A DNA stretch of 64,000 bases from Lacinutrix himadriensis (GTDB lineage Bacteria > Bacteroidota > Bacteroidia > Flavobacteriales > Flavobacteriaceae). The first letter of the stretch is position 1, and each line of letters begins with the position of its first letter. Below the pieces are notes generated by a model. The model was not told the origin of the DNA. It did no database searches and worked only from the letters and a program-made list of their open reading frames with translations. A program made the translations under genes and the position numbers. Positions 30,119-39,316 of this stretch are shown here, piece by piece. The DNA is taken from the NCBI RefSeq assembly GCF_001418105.1, contig NZ_LIQI01000014.1:1-64000 (forward strand). The letters are read 5' to 3'.

Positions 30119-31048
30119 TTATAGTTTTATAATATAGTGTACACCGTAAGTACTTGGTCTTACTTCAGAAGTATCTCCCGTAGTTGGGTTTCCAGTTTCT
30201 CCAGATGTATTATGATCATGAGAAAGGTTAGAATTTGAAACGGACGTATCTAGCAGAGTAGCAGGTATATTAAGAACTAGAGGAGTTGTTCCTGTGATAT
30301 ATTGCAATCCTCCCCAAGGCGTGCTACTACCTCCAACAGTTGCTGTTGGAACATATTCATTTCCAGTTGTTGATTGATTTAAACTAGCTTTTAGAGTACC
30401 ATTACCATGTTTGTGATTTAGTGTTTTTGTTGATTGATTTTGTGTGTCACCAACTAATATAGGCTCAACATTAGCTTCTACATCTGTACCTGCACCTTTT
30501 AAAAACCGACCTCTTAAGTCTGGCGCATTGTTACCTACTAAAGCAATTAAGTTAGCTGATCCAACTACACTAGTTAAAGACTGATTATTACAGAGCACCC
30601 AACCTGTAGGCACTGCATTTTCAGAACCAACCCATGGCATAATAGAACCTGTTGGCACACCATTGTTTGCAGCAATTGCATACGGCACATGGTTTAGTTT
30701 TTCATCAGAAATTGTAGTACCATCTTCGCTTATTTTTAGATAGGCCTGCTGGTTTGCTATAGTAGCATTATTTGCAGCACCTGGTTCTAAAACAAAAGAA
30801 AATACTCCAAAATTATCTGTAGTTAAATTTTTGTCTTCTGGACCCGCAATAGTTACTGGTTGATTACTAGCATTTATATAATACAACTCAACCGTGAGGG
30901 TAATTGCCGCATCAATCCTTGCTGTATTATTAGCATCTCTTGCAATACCTTGTATAGCAATGCCAGAAGCTTCTGCTGAGGTTTGTGCATAATTAAGTGT
31001 TGCTATAAAAAGCAATGCAATTGTTAAGAATAGATTTTTGGTTTTCAT
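30119..31048 (-). CDS. Exported phage-tail-collar-like protein
   Basis: 309 residues. A signal peptide (ending TLNYAQ) is followed by a region of the type seen at the front of exported Bacteroidota fibre proteins (GIAIQGIARDANNTA). From about residue 130 there is a tail-collar domain: GSIMPWVGSENAVPTGWVLCNNQ, then DLRGRFLKGAG and NHKHGNG, and the C-terminal RPSTYGVHYIIKL. The histidines in LNHKHG and NLSHDHN are a possible metal or trimer site, as in short tail-fibre proteins. There are no other phage genes nearby, so this is a host protein using the fold. It is the first gene of the surface operon and carries no T9SS sorting signal. Confidence 0.85.
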   Translation of the reverse strand: MKTKNLFLTIALLFIATLNYAQTSAEASGIAIQGIARDANNTARIDAAITLTVELYYINASNQPVTIAGPEDKNLTTDNFGVFSFVLEPGAANNATIANQQAYLKISEDGTTISDEKLNHVPYAIAANNGVPTGSIMPWVGSENAVPTGWVLCNNQSLTSVVGSANLIALVGNNAPDLRGRFLKGAGTDVEANVEPILVGDTQNQSTKTLNHKHGNGTLKASLNQSTTGNEYVPTATVGGSSTPWGGLQYITGTTPLVLNIPATLLDTSVSNSNLSHDHNTSGETGNPTTGDTSEVRPSTYGVHYIIKL

Positions 31049-31155
31049 TTGATTATAAGTTTATGATTATATATAGCTAGTGAAAATGGCGGAGCACCAA
31101 TTCAATACGCAATGTACAAGCAGACCTATAGGCAAACAATACGAGGTGAATGCAA

Positions 31156-31179
31156 AAACTACGTGGTACCACGTAGTTT
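31156..31179. promoter_or_regulatory. Perfect 24-bp palindrome, candidate operator of the surface operon
   Basis: AAACTACGTGGT followed by its exact reverse complement ACCACGTAGTTT. It lies in the 158-bp gap between the response-regulator gene and the collar gene, 107 bases before the collar ATG. LuxR-type dimers bind such inverted repeats; a TATTGTTTG sequence about 17-25 bases closer to the gene is a possible (imperfect) -7 region. No T-tract follows, so a terminator is less likely. Confidence 0.5.
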
Positions 31180-31206
31180 ATAAAAATAATGTTTTGTAAC
31201 TAGTAG

Positions 31207-31845
31207 CTAACTAATGAACTCTAAATTGGCTTTTGCCCAAACGGCAAGGATGTCTTTCTCTTTAACAAGCCCCAACTTATCAATAATATTAGAACGGTGT
31301 TTTTCTATGGTTCTATAAGATAGAGATAATAGTTCGCCAATTTCTTTAGACGTATTTTCTTGTGCTACCAACCTCACAATAGTGCGTTCTGAAGGAGAAA
31401 GCAGTTTCATTTTTTGTAATTGTGGCGCGACTTCATTGTCAAATACACTATCGAAAACAGCACTAAAATAAGGAGTGCCTTTACTGACACTTTGTAGACA
31501 ATTATGGACCTCTGTAAAAGACTCATCTTTTATAATATAGCCGGAGATATTTAATTTCTTTGCTTTATAAATAAAGGCTTTTTCTTTATGTGAAGTCAAG
31601 ATAATAAACTTGGTATCCACCTGTTTCTCCTTACATTTTTGTATCACTTCAAACCCTGTAAGTAGTGGCATTTCTTCATCTAGAATGGCAATTTTTGGTT
31701 GTAGCTCTATAATCTTATTGAGCGCTATAGCTCCATTCTCTGCAGTAGCGATGATATTATAATTATAATCCTTTAACTGATCTACTAAACCTTTTAATAA
31801 TAAAGGATGGTCGTCTGCTACAAATATGGAGATGCTACTATTCAT
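31207..31845 (-). CDS. LuxR/NarL-type response regulator
   Basis: 212 residues: an N-terminal receiver domain (FVADDHPLLLKGL with the acidic pair, phospho-acceptor Asp near 55 in IAILDEEMPLLTGF, Thr/Ser in ILTSHKE, and Lys in GYIIKDES) and a C-terminal LuxR helix-turn-helix (LSPSERTIVRLVAQENTSKEIGELL, LSYRTIEKHRSNIIDKLGL). It starts 3 bases after the kinase gene and is certainly its partner. The next gene downstream is the collar gene, and the palindrome between them is the obvious first site to test for binding. Confidence 0.93.
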   Translation of the reverse strand: MNSSISIFVADDHPLLLKGLVDQLKDYNYNIIATAENGAIALNKIIELQPKIAILDEEMPLLTGFEVIQKCKEKQVDTKFIILTSHKEKAFIYKAKKLNISGYIIKDESFTEVHNCLQSVSKGTPYFSAVFDSVFDNEVAPQLQKMKLLSPSERTIVRLVAQENTSKEIGELLSLSYRTIEKHRSNIIDKLGLVKEKDILAVWAKANLEFIS

Positions 31846-31848
31846 TTT

Positions 31849-33894
31849 TTATACTGGTATTTTTACTAATATAGACGTGCCTTCTGTTCTTTTACTTTTT
31901 ATAGTAAAGCTACCTTTGAGCATACTGATGCGTTCCGCCATCGTTTTTAAACCTAAACTATTTTGATTTACCTTATCAGTCACCTCAAAACCTTCACCAT
32001 TGTCCTTAATTAGTATTTTAATACTGTCACTCTTCTTCAAAATATTTACAATTAAAGTTTTTGCATTGGCATGCTTCAATACATTGTTTACGGACTCTTG
32101 AATAAACCTGTACAAGTTAAGCGATTCTATTTCATTAAAACGCTCATTAACATCGTCGATTTCTACGGAGACAAACAAATCGGTTTCTTCGTCTAACTCT
32201 AAGAGTAGTTGTTCTATACTATCGGTAAGACCAAGTTTCGCTAAGGTTACAGGATATAAGTCTCTAGAAATACTGCGCACTTCTTCTAAGGCATTATGAG
32301 CAAGACTAGACAATTCTATTTGATTTGTATTCTGTGCCCTCATTTTAATAAGTGTTATTTGCTGCCCAACGCCATCGTGTAAATCTTTAGCTATACGTGT
32401 ACGTTCTTTCTCTTGGGTTTTAATTAGCTCTTGCGAAAACAATTGTTGTCTTAACTGTCTTCGCTTTGCACTTAAAAAAGAACGATAAAATACAATACCT
32501 CCAAATAGCACTAGCAAGCCTAAGGCTCCAAAAATCAACAATTGGTTTTTGTTTTTATTCTTAAGATTTAATAGACCAATACTGGCCCTTTGGTTTTCAA
32601 TTTTAAGATCGCGTTTTTCTGTTTCGTAGAGCGTTTGGTAATAGGCTAAAGATTTTACATTTTGAATGCTAGAAACAGAATCTTTAATCCTATAAAAATT
32701 AATTAAATGTATATTACTATTGGTACTCTCTCCCAATGCTTTATAGGTTAAAGATAAAGACTTTTCCCCTTTCATTAAGCCATCGATATTCTTATTTTCC
32801 TTTTGAATTTCTATATACTCTTTGCAATATTTTAAAGACTCTTTATAATGCCCTTTTGCATAAGCCAAAGTCTTTCTTGCATTTACATAATATGGTTTAC
32901 TTTGTTTAGATGTCTCTTTGAAATAAATGGCTTCTAGTTCTTTAAATTTTTGCTCAGCGAGGTTTAAACTATCACTATCTACATAAGCATTTGATAAATC
33001 AGCTAGTAATTCCGTTTTTAGGTAAGAATAGTTTTCTAATTTACTATTATTGTTAAAAACATTAATTGCTGCTTTTAAATATCCTATTTGTTTTACATGA
33101 TTTCCTATTTGCTTATAATTTTCTGCAGCACTCATATAAATCCCCACTAAAAGACCTGATTCACCAAAATTATTTGCAATTTCAATAGCTTCATTCCGCT
33201 CTTCTATGGCTTCTTCATAAAAAGCATTTTTACTATACAGATTTGCTAATGAATTTTTTGTATTGATTATATAGCTGGTGTTTTCAACTTTAATAAACAA
33301 ATCGATGGCCGTTTTATAACTTATAGAAGCTTCTGAAAACTGACCTTTAATAGATTCTAGCTGCCCTTTATTTAGGTTAGCAAGACCTAAGAATGTATCA
33401 TTTCCTGATTTTGTACTACTTTCTTTTGCTTTAATATAATATTCCAAAGATTTGTCTATACCTTCTACTTCAAAGAAACTATCTCCAAGATATAAATATA
33501 GTCTTGACAATGTATTATTGTTTTCTATATTTTTAAAGTCGTTTTTGTAAGTATTGTATAGTAATACGCTTGCTTTAGGTTTCTTTAAAAAATAGCTATT
33601 GTACCATACTAAGTTAGCTACATGCTCTGCTGCTTTATTTAGAGAATCTAGTGATATAGCATACTTGATGGTTTGGGTTGTGATAGAATCATATTTAAAT
33701 TTTGAGTTATTGAAGACCCTTTCAAAATAAATAGTAGTCGCTAAGCTATCCATCCAACGCAGGCGTTCCCCTTTCTCGGTTTGCTGAATTTTTGAATTAA
33801 AAATATCCAGTTTAGATTGTAGGACTGCGTCTTGATCTTGCGCAAATATGTGAAAGCTAAATAAGAGGGTAATAGCTAGAAGCTTATATTTCAT
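31849..33894 (-). CDS. TPR-containing sensor histidine kinase (HisKA_3 class)
   Basis: 681 residues: signal peptide (ending FHIFAQ), a periplasmic or exterior array of tetratricopeptide repeats up to about 420, one membrane helix (LLIFGALGLLVLFGGIVFY) near 475, then the cytoplasmic kinase. The phospho-acceptor box is ERTRIAKDLHDGVGQQ (His about 505), and the ATP-binding domain has ESVNNVLKHANA (N box) and IKDNGEGFEV, GLKTMAERI (G boxes). There is no recognised small-molecule sensor domain, so the TPR array probably senses a protein partner. The response regulator follows at 3 bases. Confidence 0.93.
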   Translation of the reverse strand: MKYKLLAITLLFSFHIFAQDQDAVLQSKLDIFNSKIQQTEKGERLRWMDSLATTIYFERVFNNSKFKYDSITTQTIKYAISLDSLNKAAEHVANLVWYNSYFLKKPKASVLLYNTYKNDFKNIENNNTLSRLYLYLGDSFFEVEGIDKSLEYYIKAKESSTKSGNDTFLGLANLNKGQLESIKGQFSEASISYKTAIDLFIKVENTSYIINTKNSLANLYSKNAFYEEAIEERNEAIEIANNFGESGLLVGIYMSAAENYKQIGNHVKQIGYLKAAINVFNNNSKLENYSYLKTELLADLSNAYVDSDSLNLAEQKFKELEAIYFKETSKQSKPYYVNARKTLAYAKGHYKESLKYCKEYIEIQKENKNIDGLMKGEKSLSLTYKALGESTNSNIHLINFYRIKDSVSSIQNVKSLAYYQTLYETEKRDLKIENQRASIGLLNLKNKNKNQLLIFGALGLLVLFGGIVFYRSFLSAKRRQLRQQLFSQELIKTQEKERTRIAKDLHDGVGQQITLIKMRAQNTNQIELSSLAHNALEEVRSISRDLYPVTLAKLGLTDSIEQLLLELDEETDLFVSVEIDDVNERFNEIESLNLYRFIQESVNNVLKHANAKTLIVNILKKSDSIKILIKDNGEGFEVTDKVNQNSLGLKTMAERISMLKGSFTIKSKRTEGTSILVKIPV

Positions 33895-33996
33895 GAGAAC
33901 TAAATAGACTAGTAAGATAGAAATTTAAGACTCTAAATTAAAACTTACACTAATTTAGTTTACCCTTCACGAAATAACCAATTGACTTTCAGGTTT

Positions 33997-34629
33997 TTAC
34001 GGTATATTTAAATATTTATGTGTTTGTAAAGACACCTTCCATTGGGGATTGGCCATTACATACTCTACAATTTGCGGCACTACTTTATCGCGCTTACTCC
34101 ATTCTGGTTGTAAATATAAAATACAATCTTTATTTACTTTTGCTGCTTGTTCTTCAGCAAACTTAAAATCATCTTTATTGTAAATAATACATTTTAACTC
34201 GTGTGCTTGCGCATATACTTCTTCGGTTGGTAGTTTATTCTTTTTTGGTGAAAGGCAAATCCAATCCCAAACTCCAGTTAACTTATACGCTCCAGAAGTT
34301 TCTATATGTACTTGTAATCCTCTTTCTTTTAAGGCATTGGTTAACGGATCCATATTCCACATTAAAGGCTCTCCTCCAGTAACTACAATTGTTTTACTGT
34401 GTTTTGCAGCATTATCAGCTATTTGCACTGTTTCTGTTGCAGGATGCAATTCTGGTAACCAACTTTCTTTAACGTCACACCAATGGCATCCAACATCACA
34501 ACCACCAATTCGTACAAAATACGCAGCTGTTCCTTTATGAAAACCCTCTCCTTGAATAGTATAAAACTCTTCCATTAAAGGTAATAATAACCCTTTATCT
34601 AGCAACTCTTGTCTTTCACTTCTTGTCAT
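33997..34629 (-). CDS. queE: 7-carboxy-7-deazaguanine synthase
   Basis: Radical-SAM enzyme that makes 7-carboxy-7-deazaguanine from carboxy-tetrahydropterin in queuosine biosynthesis. The cluster ligands C44, C48 and C51 are visible in CDVGCHWC, preceded by GEGFHKGTAAYFVRIGG, and VVTGGEPLMWN and IETSGAY contact SAM. The protein of 210 residues is normal in size. The frame could be read from a TTG nine bases further upstream (34,638), but that TTG is part of a promoter box, so the ATG at 34,629 is chosen. FolE, whose product feeds this pathway, is at 1561. Confidence 0.95.
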   Translation of the reverse strand: MTRSERQELLDKGLLLPLMEEFYTIQGEGFHKGTAAYFVRIGGCDVGCHWCDVKESWLPELHPATETVQIADNAAKHSKTIVVTGGEPLMWNMDPLTNALKERGLQVHIETSGAYKLTGVWDWICLSPKKNKLPTEEVYAQAHELKCIIYNKDDFKFAEEQAAKVNKDCILYLQPEWSKRDKVVPQIVEYVMANPQWKVSLQTHKYLNIP

Positions 34630-34635
34630 AGCTTG

Positions 34636-34643
34636 CAAAGATA
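34636..34643 (-). promoter_or_regulatory. queE -7 box 6 bases before the ATG
   Basis: TATCTTTG on the minus strand, then CAAGCT, then ATG. It places the likely transcript start at the start codon and argues against the upstream TTG start. Confidence 0.5.
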
Positions 34644-34835
34644 GTTATTTAAGTATTTAAAGTTTAATCGTGTCCGTAATATTTAAAGTTAAAAGCTTCG
34701 GATTTCATTTTCAATATAAAAAGATAAGGTACTTCACACTTAAGACATTTGGATCTTTTAGTTGAAAAGTTGCTTGCTTTTTTAAAAGGTTTTACATTAA
34801 AGATTACTATTTTTATGCAAATTTTGAAGAATACT

Positions 34836-36362
34836 ATGAGCAGACAGGAAGATTTTTTTAAACATATAGAAGAAGGAAACACAACCAAAGGAGATTTTAT
34901 AACCTTAGGTTCTGCAATGTTAGATGGAGAAACCATTAAAGATGCTTTTGTAAAAATACCTTTAAAAACCATGAACAGACATGGTTTAATTGCTGGAGCT
35001 ACAGGGACTGGTAAAACAAAGACACTACAGGTTTTAGCAGAAAACTTAAGCGAAAAAGGAATCCCAGTTTTACTTATGGATATTAAAGGGGATTTAAGTG
35101 GTTTAGCACAACCAAGTCCTGGACATGCAAAAATAGATGAACGTCACGCAAAAATAGGCTTACCATTTGAAGCCAAGGGATTTCCTGTAGAAATCATGTC
35201 ATTATCTGAGCAAGAAGGTGTTCGTTTACGAGCTACTGTTAGTGAATTCGGACCAGTTTTACTATCTAGAATTTTAGACTTATCCGATACGCAATCTGGT
35301 GTTGTTGCTGTTATTTTTAAATATTGTGACGACAACAAATTACCTTTATTAGACTTAAAAGATTTCAAAAAAATACTACAATACGCTACCAAAGAAGGAA
35401 AAGAAGAATTCTCGGATGCCTATGGTAGAATTTCTTCTGCATCAACAGGAGCTATTTTACGTAAAGTGGTAGAAATTGAACAACAAGGTGGAGAGCTTTT
35501 CTTTGGTGAAAAAAGTTTTGATGTAGAAGATTTAGTCCGTACCACAAGAGATGGAAAAGGCTATATCAATATTATTAGATTAACAGATATTCAAGATAAG
35601 CCTAAATTATTCTCTACATTTATGTTAAGCTTATTGGCGGAGATTTATGAAACTTTCCCAGAACAAGGAGATGCTGACAAGCCAGAACTAATTATGTTTA
35701 TAGACGAGGCGCATCTTATTTTTAATGAAGCTTCGAAAGCCTTATTGAATCAAATTGAAAGCATCGTAAAATTAATACGTAGTAAAGGAATTGGTTTATA
35801 CTTTGTAACCCAAAACCCAACCGATGTTCCAGAAGGTGTATTAAGTCAGTTAGGTTTAAAAATACAACATGCCTTACGTGCTTTTACAGCAAAAGATAGA
35901 AAAGCAATCAAACTTGCTGCACAAAACTATCCCGACACCGATTATTATGATACCGCTGAAATTTTAACTTCCTTAGGGATTGGAGAGGCTTTAGTTTCTG
36001 CTTTAGATGAAAAAGGAAGACCAACACCACTTGCAGCAACCATGCTACGAGCTCCAATGAGCAGAATGGATGTACTAACAGAAACAGAACTAAACAATCT
36101 GTTAGACGATTCTAAACTGGTTATGAAATATAACGAAACCATAGATAGAGAATCTGCCTATGAAATGCTGAATAAAAAGATTGAAAAAGCAGAAGCTTTA
36201 CAAATTAAAGAAGACGCTAGAGAAGCGAAGGAAAAAGAACAAAAAAAAGCGACACGCTCTAGTTCTAGTAGAAGCAGTACAAGAATGAATCCGATTGTAA
36301 AAGTACTTACAAGCGCGACCTTTATACGTTCTGTTTTCGGAATTCTAAAAAAAGTATTGTAG
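34836..36362 (+). CDS. HerA-like ATPase of the DUF853 family
   Basis: Cytoplasmic P-loop ATPase related to HerA/FtsK DNA translocases, of unknown cellular role. Counting from ATG 34,836, the Walker A motif GATGTGKT is at residues 54-61 and the Walker B LIMFIDEAH near 284-292. VLLMDIKGDLSGLAQPS and FVTQNPTDVPEGVLSQLG are hallmark DUF853 segments. The tail is lysine- and serine-rich (RSSSSRSSTR) and ends with a hydrophobic stretch. Longer in-frame starts exist (34,749, 34,815), but MSRQEDFFKHIEEG is where the family usually begins. It is convergent to nothing and followed by a palindrome-rich gap. Confidence 0.88.
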   Translation: MSRQEDFFKHIEEGNTTKGDFITLGSAMLDGETIKDAFVKIPLKTMNRHGLIAGATGTGKTKTLQVLAENLSEKGIPVLLMDIKGDLSGLAQPSPGHAKIDERHAKIGLPFEAKGFPVEIMSLSEQEGVRLRATVSEFGPVLLSRILDLSDTQSGVVAVIFKYCDDNKLPLLDLKDFKKILQYATKEGKEEFSDAYGRISSASTGAILRKVVEIEQQGGELFFGEKSFDVEDLVRTTRDGKGYINIIRLTDIQDKPKLFSTFMLSLLAEIYETFPEQGDADKPELIMFIDEAHLIFNEASKALLNQIESIVKLIRSKGIGLYFVTQNPTDVPEGVLSQLGLKIQHALRAFTAKDRKAIKLAAQNYPDTDYYDTAEILTSLGIGEALVSALDEKGRPTPLAATMLRAPMSRMDVLTETELNNLLDDSKLVMKYNETIDRESAYEMLNKKIEKAEALQIKEDAREAKEKEQKKATRSSSSRSSTRMNPIVKVLTSATFIRSVFGILKKVL

Positions 36363-36414
36363 TATTTCGCTAAAGTTTCAGAATAAAACAAACACAAAAT
36401 AACAACCCATATCT

Positions 36415-36466
36415 TTTCCGTTTTCACGGAAATAAAAAACAAATAAGATTTCCGCTTTCTCGGAAA
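36415..36466 (+). repeat. Two TTTCCG-N6-CGGAAA hairpins
   Basis: 36,415-36,432 (loop TTTTCA) and 36,449-36,466 (loop CTTTCT) share 6-base arms. The second ends 6 bases before the next ATG. The same arms precede yaaA and coaD. Confidence 0.7.
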
Positions 36467-36472
36467 ACAAAT

Positions 36473-37033
36473 ATGAAAAACACCATTTTTACGCTTTGTC
36501 TATTAAGTATCGCTTTTACTTCATGTAAAAAAGAAGTAAACCCATTTTTAATCTCTAAAAACAATATCGGACTTTTAACAGACTCGACACAAGTAAAAGA
36601 TATTGAAGCTATTTACGCTAATGATTCTGTTGTACAACGAATAGATGGCGATGAATTTACAGGAAGCATCAACGACATAAAAATTTATGACAAAACAGGA
36701 AAGCAGTTATTAATACTTTCGCCTAACCAAGCTTTAGATTCTACAGCGACTATTACTACCATTCAAGTAGTAGACCCAAGATTTAAAACAGACAAAGGAT
36801 TAAATACTGCCAGCACATTTGCAGATATAAAAAACAACTACACCATTTCTAGTATTCAAAATACATTAAGAAACGTAGTAGTCTTTGTTAATGAAATAAA
36901 TGGTTTTTTCACGATTGACAAAATGGAACTACCTTCTGAATTACGCATGGATGTAAACAAGAAAATTGAAGCAATACAGATTCCTGACAACGCAAAAATT
37001 AAACATTTCATGATAGGCTGGAATCAATACTAA
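36473..37033 (+). CDS. Lipoprotein of unknown function
   Basis: 186 residues with the lipoprotein signal MKNTIFTLCLLSIAFTSC (Cys18) and a KKE tether. The mature part is a mixed alpha/beta protein. It begins VNPFLISKNNIGLLTDSTQVKDIEAI, where the asparagine/glycine motif is followed by an acidic helix, and contains KIYDKTGKQLLILSP and IQVVDPRFKT. I do not recognise a family, though similar lipoproteins are common in Flavobacteriia. It is preceded by a hairpin leader and followed, after 6 bases, by the YitT gene, so the two are likely cotranscribed. Confidence 0.75.
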   Translation: MKNTIFTLCLLSIAFTSCKKEVNPFLISKNNIGLLTDSTQVKDIEAIYANDSVVQRIDGDEFTGSINDIKIYDKTGKQLLILSPNQALDSTATITTIQVVDPRFKTDKGLNTASTFADIKNNYTISSIQNTLRNVVVFVNEINGFFTIDKMELPSELRMDVNKKIEAIQIPDNAKIKHFMIGWNQY

Positions 37034-37039
37034 AAAGTT

Positions 37040-38011
37040 ATGAATCCATTATTTGGCAAACTATTAGTAGATATAGCTAAGCAAAGGCTTAAAGCGAAAC
37101 ACGCCCCTATTCCATATACCGAAAAAGAAATAACTCCAGTAATTGACAATATTAAAGTAGAAGTTTCACACGCTATAAAAGAATCCGTTTTTATTATCAT
37201 TGGTGTTTTCTCTGCGGGTTTTGGCTTAAAAGGTTTTCTATTACCAAATCATTTTATTGATGGAGGAGCAACAGGTATTTCTTTACTTCTTCAAAATATC
37301 ACCTCTTTATCTCTTGGTGTTTTATTGCTTTTAGTGAACATTCCTTTTCTAATATTAGCAACCCAAACAATAGGTAAAAAATTCGCTATAAAAAGTGTCA
37401 TTGCCATAGCCTTTTTAGCACTAGTAGTTCACTTTGTCAATTACCCAACAATCACAGAAGACAAGCTACTAATAGCTGTGTTTGGTGGTTTCTTTTTAGG
37501 TTTAGGAATTGGTTTAGCCATGCGTGGCGGCAGTGTTATAGATGGCACAGAAGTTTTAGCCATATACTTGAGTAGAAAAATGTCGATCACGGTTGGCGAT
37601 GTATTGCTACTTATAAATATTGTTATTTTTTCTTTTGGCGCTTATGTCTTATCCATTGAAACAGCACTTTATGCGATACTAACGTATTTGTCGGCAGCTA
37701 AAACCGTTGATTTTGTAGTAGATGGTGTTGAAGAATATCTAGGTATTACTATTATTTCTGAAAAACATGAAGAGATTAGAATCATGGTTACCGAAAAACT
37801 ACGTAGAGCATGCACAATATATGCAGGAAAAGGCGGTTTTGGTGTACACGGAAAGAGTTACGACAAAGACATTATTTACACTGTAATGACTAGGCTAGAA
37901 CTAGCAAAACTATACACCGAAATAGACAAAATAGATAAAAATGCTTTTGTCACCATTGGTATAGTAAAAGATTTAAAAGGAGGAATGATTAAACGTAAGC
38001 CTTTAAAATAA
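37040..38011 (+). CDS. YitT-family membrane protein
   Basis: 323 residues: a short cytoplasmic N-terminus, five or six hydrophobic segments (FIIIGVFSAGFGLKGF, LGVLLLLVNIPFLIL, LLIAVFGGFFLGLGIGLAM), the motif GGATGISLLL and GGSVIDGTEVLAIYL typical of YitT/DUF161, and a C-terminal cytoplasmic DUF2179 domain (RRACTIYAGKGGFG...DIIYTVMTRLELAKL). The substrate is not established. It follows the lipoprotein gene by 6 bases. Confidence 0.88.
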   Translation: MNPLFGKLLVDIAKQRLKAKHAPIPYTEKEITPVIDNIKVEVSHAIKESVFIIIGVFSAGFGLKGFLLPNHFIDGGATGISLLLQNITSLSLGVLLLLVNIPFLILATQTIGKKFAIKSVIAIAFLALVVHFVNYPTITEDKLLIAVFGGFFLGLGIGLAMRGGSVIDGTEVLAIYLSRKMSITVGDVLLLINIVIFSFGAYVLSIETALYAILTYLSAAKTVDFVVDGVEEYLGITIISEKHEEIRIMVTEKLRRACTIYAGKGGFGVHGKSYDKDIIYTVMTRLELAKLYTEIDKIDKNAFVTIGIVKDLKGGMIKRKPLK

Positions 38012-38062
38012 AACTATTATTCTAAAAGTTACGTATATACTATTACAAGACTATTTTTAATT

Positions 38063-38428
38063 ATGAAAAAAAAATACACCATTCAAGACTCCCCATTTGT
38101 TGTTCCAACCACAGACGGGAAAGTTATAGAAGAACACTTTGGCTTAGCGACTAACAAAGATTCGCAAATAAGCATCGCACGTATGATTGCTCCTGCTGGC
38201 TGGAGTGAACCTTTTCAAACCCCAGAGTTTGACGAGTATACCTATATAATTAAAGGCAAAAAACAATTTATAATTGAAGATGAAGTTGTAATTTTGGAAG
38301 CTGGACAATCTATTAAAATAAACAAGAATACTCGTGTGCAGTATTCAAATCCATTTACAATTGCTTGCGAATATATAGCTATTTGCCTTCCTGCATTTTC
38401 AATGGATTTAGTAAACAGAGAAGATTAA
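38063..38428 (+). CDS. Small cupin-domain protein
   Basis: 121 residues forming one cupin barrel: GWSEPFQTPEFDEYTYIIKGKKQFIIEDEVVILEAGQSIKI with the two cupin motifs. Only an Asp-Glu and not the usual His-x-His cluster is seen in motif 1, so metal binding is doubtful. The function is unknown. A hydrolase gene starts 2 bases after its stop, suggesting coupling. Confidence 0.8.
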   Translation: MKKKYTIQDSPFVVPTTDGKVIEEHFGLATNKDSQISIARMIAPAGWSEPFQTPEFDEYTYIIKGKKQFIIEDEVVILEAGQSIKINKNTRVQYSNPFTIACEYIAICLPAFSMDLVNRED

Positions 38429-38430
38429 AA

Positions 38431-39258
38431 ATGAATTTCATATCTAAAACTATTGGCTTACTGATTAACTTATTAAGCTATATTTCACCAAAAGCTGCTG
38501 GAAACCTAGCATTATCCTTATTTTCTACTCCTTTAAGAGGGAAAAAATTTAATGAAAAAGAATCCGACTTTCTAGACACGGCGTTTAAAGAAGAATTACA
38601 ACACGAAGACTTAAGTATCATGACCTATAGATGGCTTGGTAAAAACAAAACCATATTACTTGCACATGGTTGGGAAAGTAATGCCACAAGATGGCAGCCT
38701 TTAGTCGAAAGTTTAAAAACTCAAAACTATAACGTTATTGCACTAGACGCTCCAGCACATGGTCGTTCAGGAAGTAAAAAATTCAACGCTATTCTATATT
38801 CCGAATTTATAAATATCGTTTCCAAAAAATTTAATCCAGATATCATTATTGGTCATTCTGTTGGTGGTATGGCTACTGTGTTTTATCAGCATAAATACCA
38901 AAACACAGAACTCGAAAAACTAATTCTATTGGGAGCACCTTCCAACTTTACAGGTGTTTTTAATCGCTATGTAAAAATGATGGGCTACAATAAAAAAGTA
39001 GACAAACAAATGGGAAAAATTGTATTAGAAAAATACGGCCACTTACCGGATCATTTTTCTGCTGCAGATTTCACTAAAGAAATCAAGACCTCTGCTCTTT
39101 TAATACACGATGAGCGCGATAGAATTATACCGTATCAAGACGCAAAACATTTTGAACAACATTACGTAAACGCACAATTAATAACTACGCAAGGTTTCGG
39201 ACATTCATTAAACAATGAAACCATAACGGAGTATATTAATAAATACCTTGCAAATTAA
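38431..39258 (+). CDS. Alpha/beta hydrolase
   Basis: 275 residues from ATG 38,431; the frame is open further upstream but that part overlaps the cupin gene. The nucleophile elbow is IIGHSVGGMAT near residue 146, the oxyanion loop LLAHGWESNATRW near 80, a catalytic-acid candidate lies in LLIHDERDRIIPY and the histidine in GFGHSLNNE. A hydrophobic N-terminal stretch (ISKTIGLLINLLSYI) may hold it at the membrane. It follows the cupin by 2 bases; substrate unknown. Confidence 0.85.
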   Translation: MNFISKTIGLLINLLSYISPKAAGNLALSLFSTPLRGKKFNEKESDFLDTAFKEELQHEDLSIMTYRWLGKNKTILLAHGWESNATRWQPLVESLKTQNYNVIALDAPAHGRSGSKKFNAILYSEFINIVSKKFNPDIIIGHSVGGMATVFYQHKYQNTELEKLILLGAPSNFTGVFNRYVKMMGYNKKVDKQMGKIVLEKYGHLPDHFSAADFTKEIKTSALLIHDERDRIIPYQDAKHFEQHYVNAQLITTQGFGHSLNNETITEYINKYLAN

Positions 39259-39304
39259 GCTAGAGTCTAGCATTTTAAATTTCACTTAGTGATTAAACTT
39301 ATAG

Positions 39305-39312
39305 TATCTTTG
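39305..39312 (+). promoter_or_regulatory. rluF-like gene -7 box 4 bases before the ATG
   Basis: TATCTTTG, then CCAC, then ATG at 39,317. The spacing is the same as at 12,491-12,498 and points to a leaderless or nearly leaderless mRNA. Confidence 0.5.
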
Positions 39313-39316
39313 CCAC

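Noticed and set aside
30119-31048. Tail-collar domain as evidence of a prophage
   Set aside because: No capsid, terminase, portal, integrase or lysis gene is near; the protein has a signal peptide and sits in an operon of exported host proteins.
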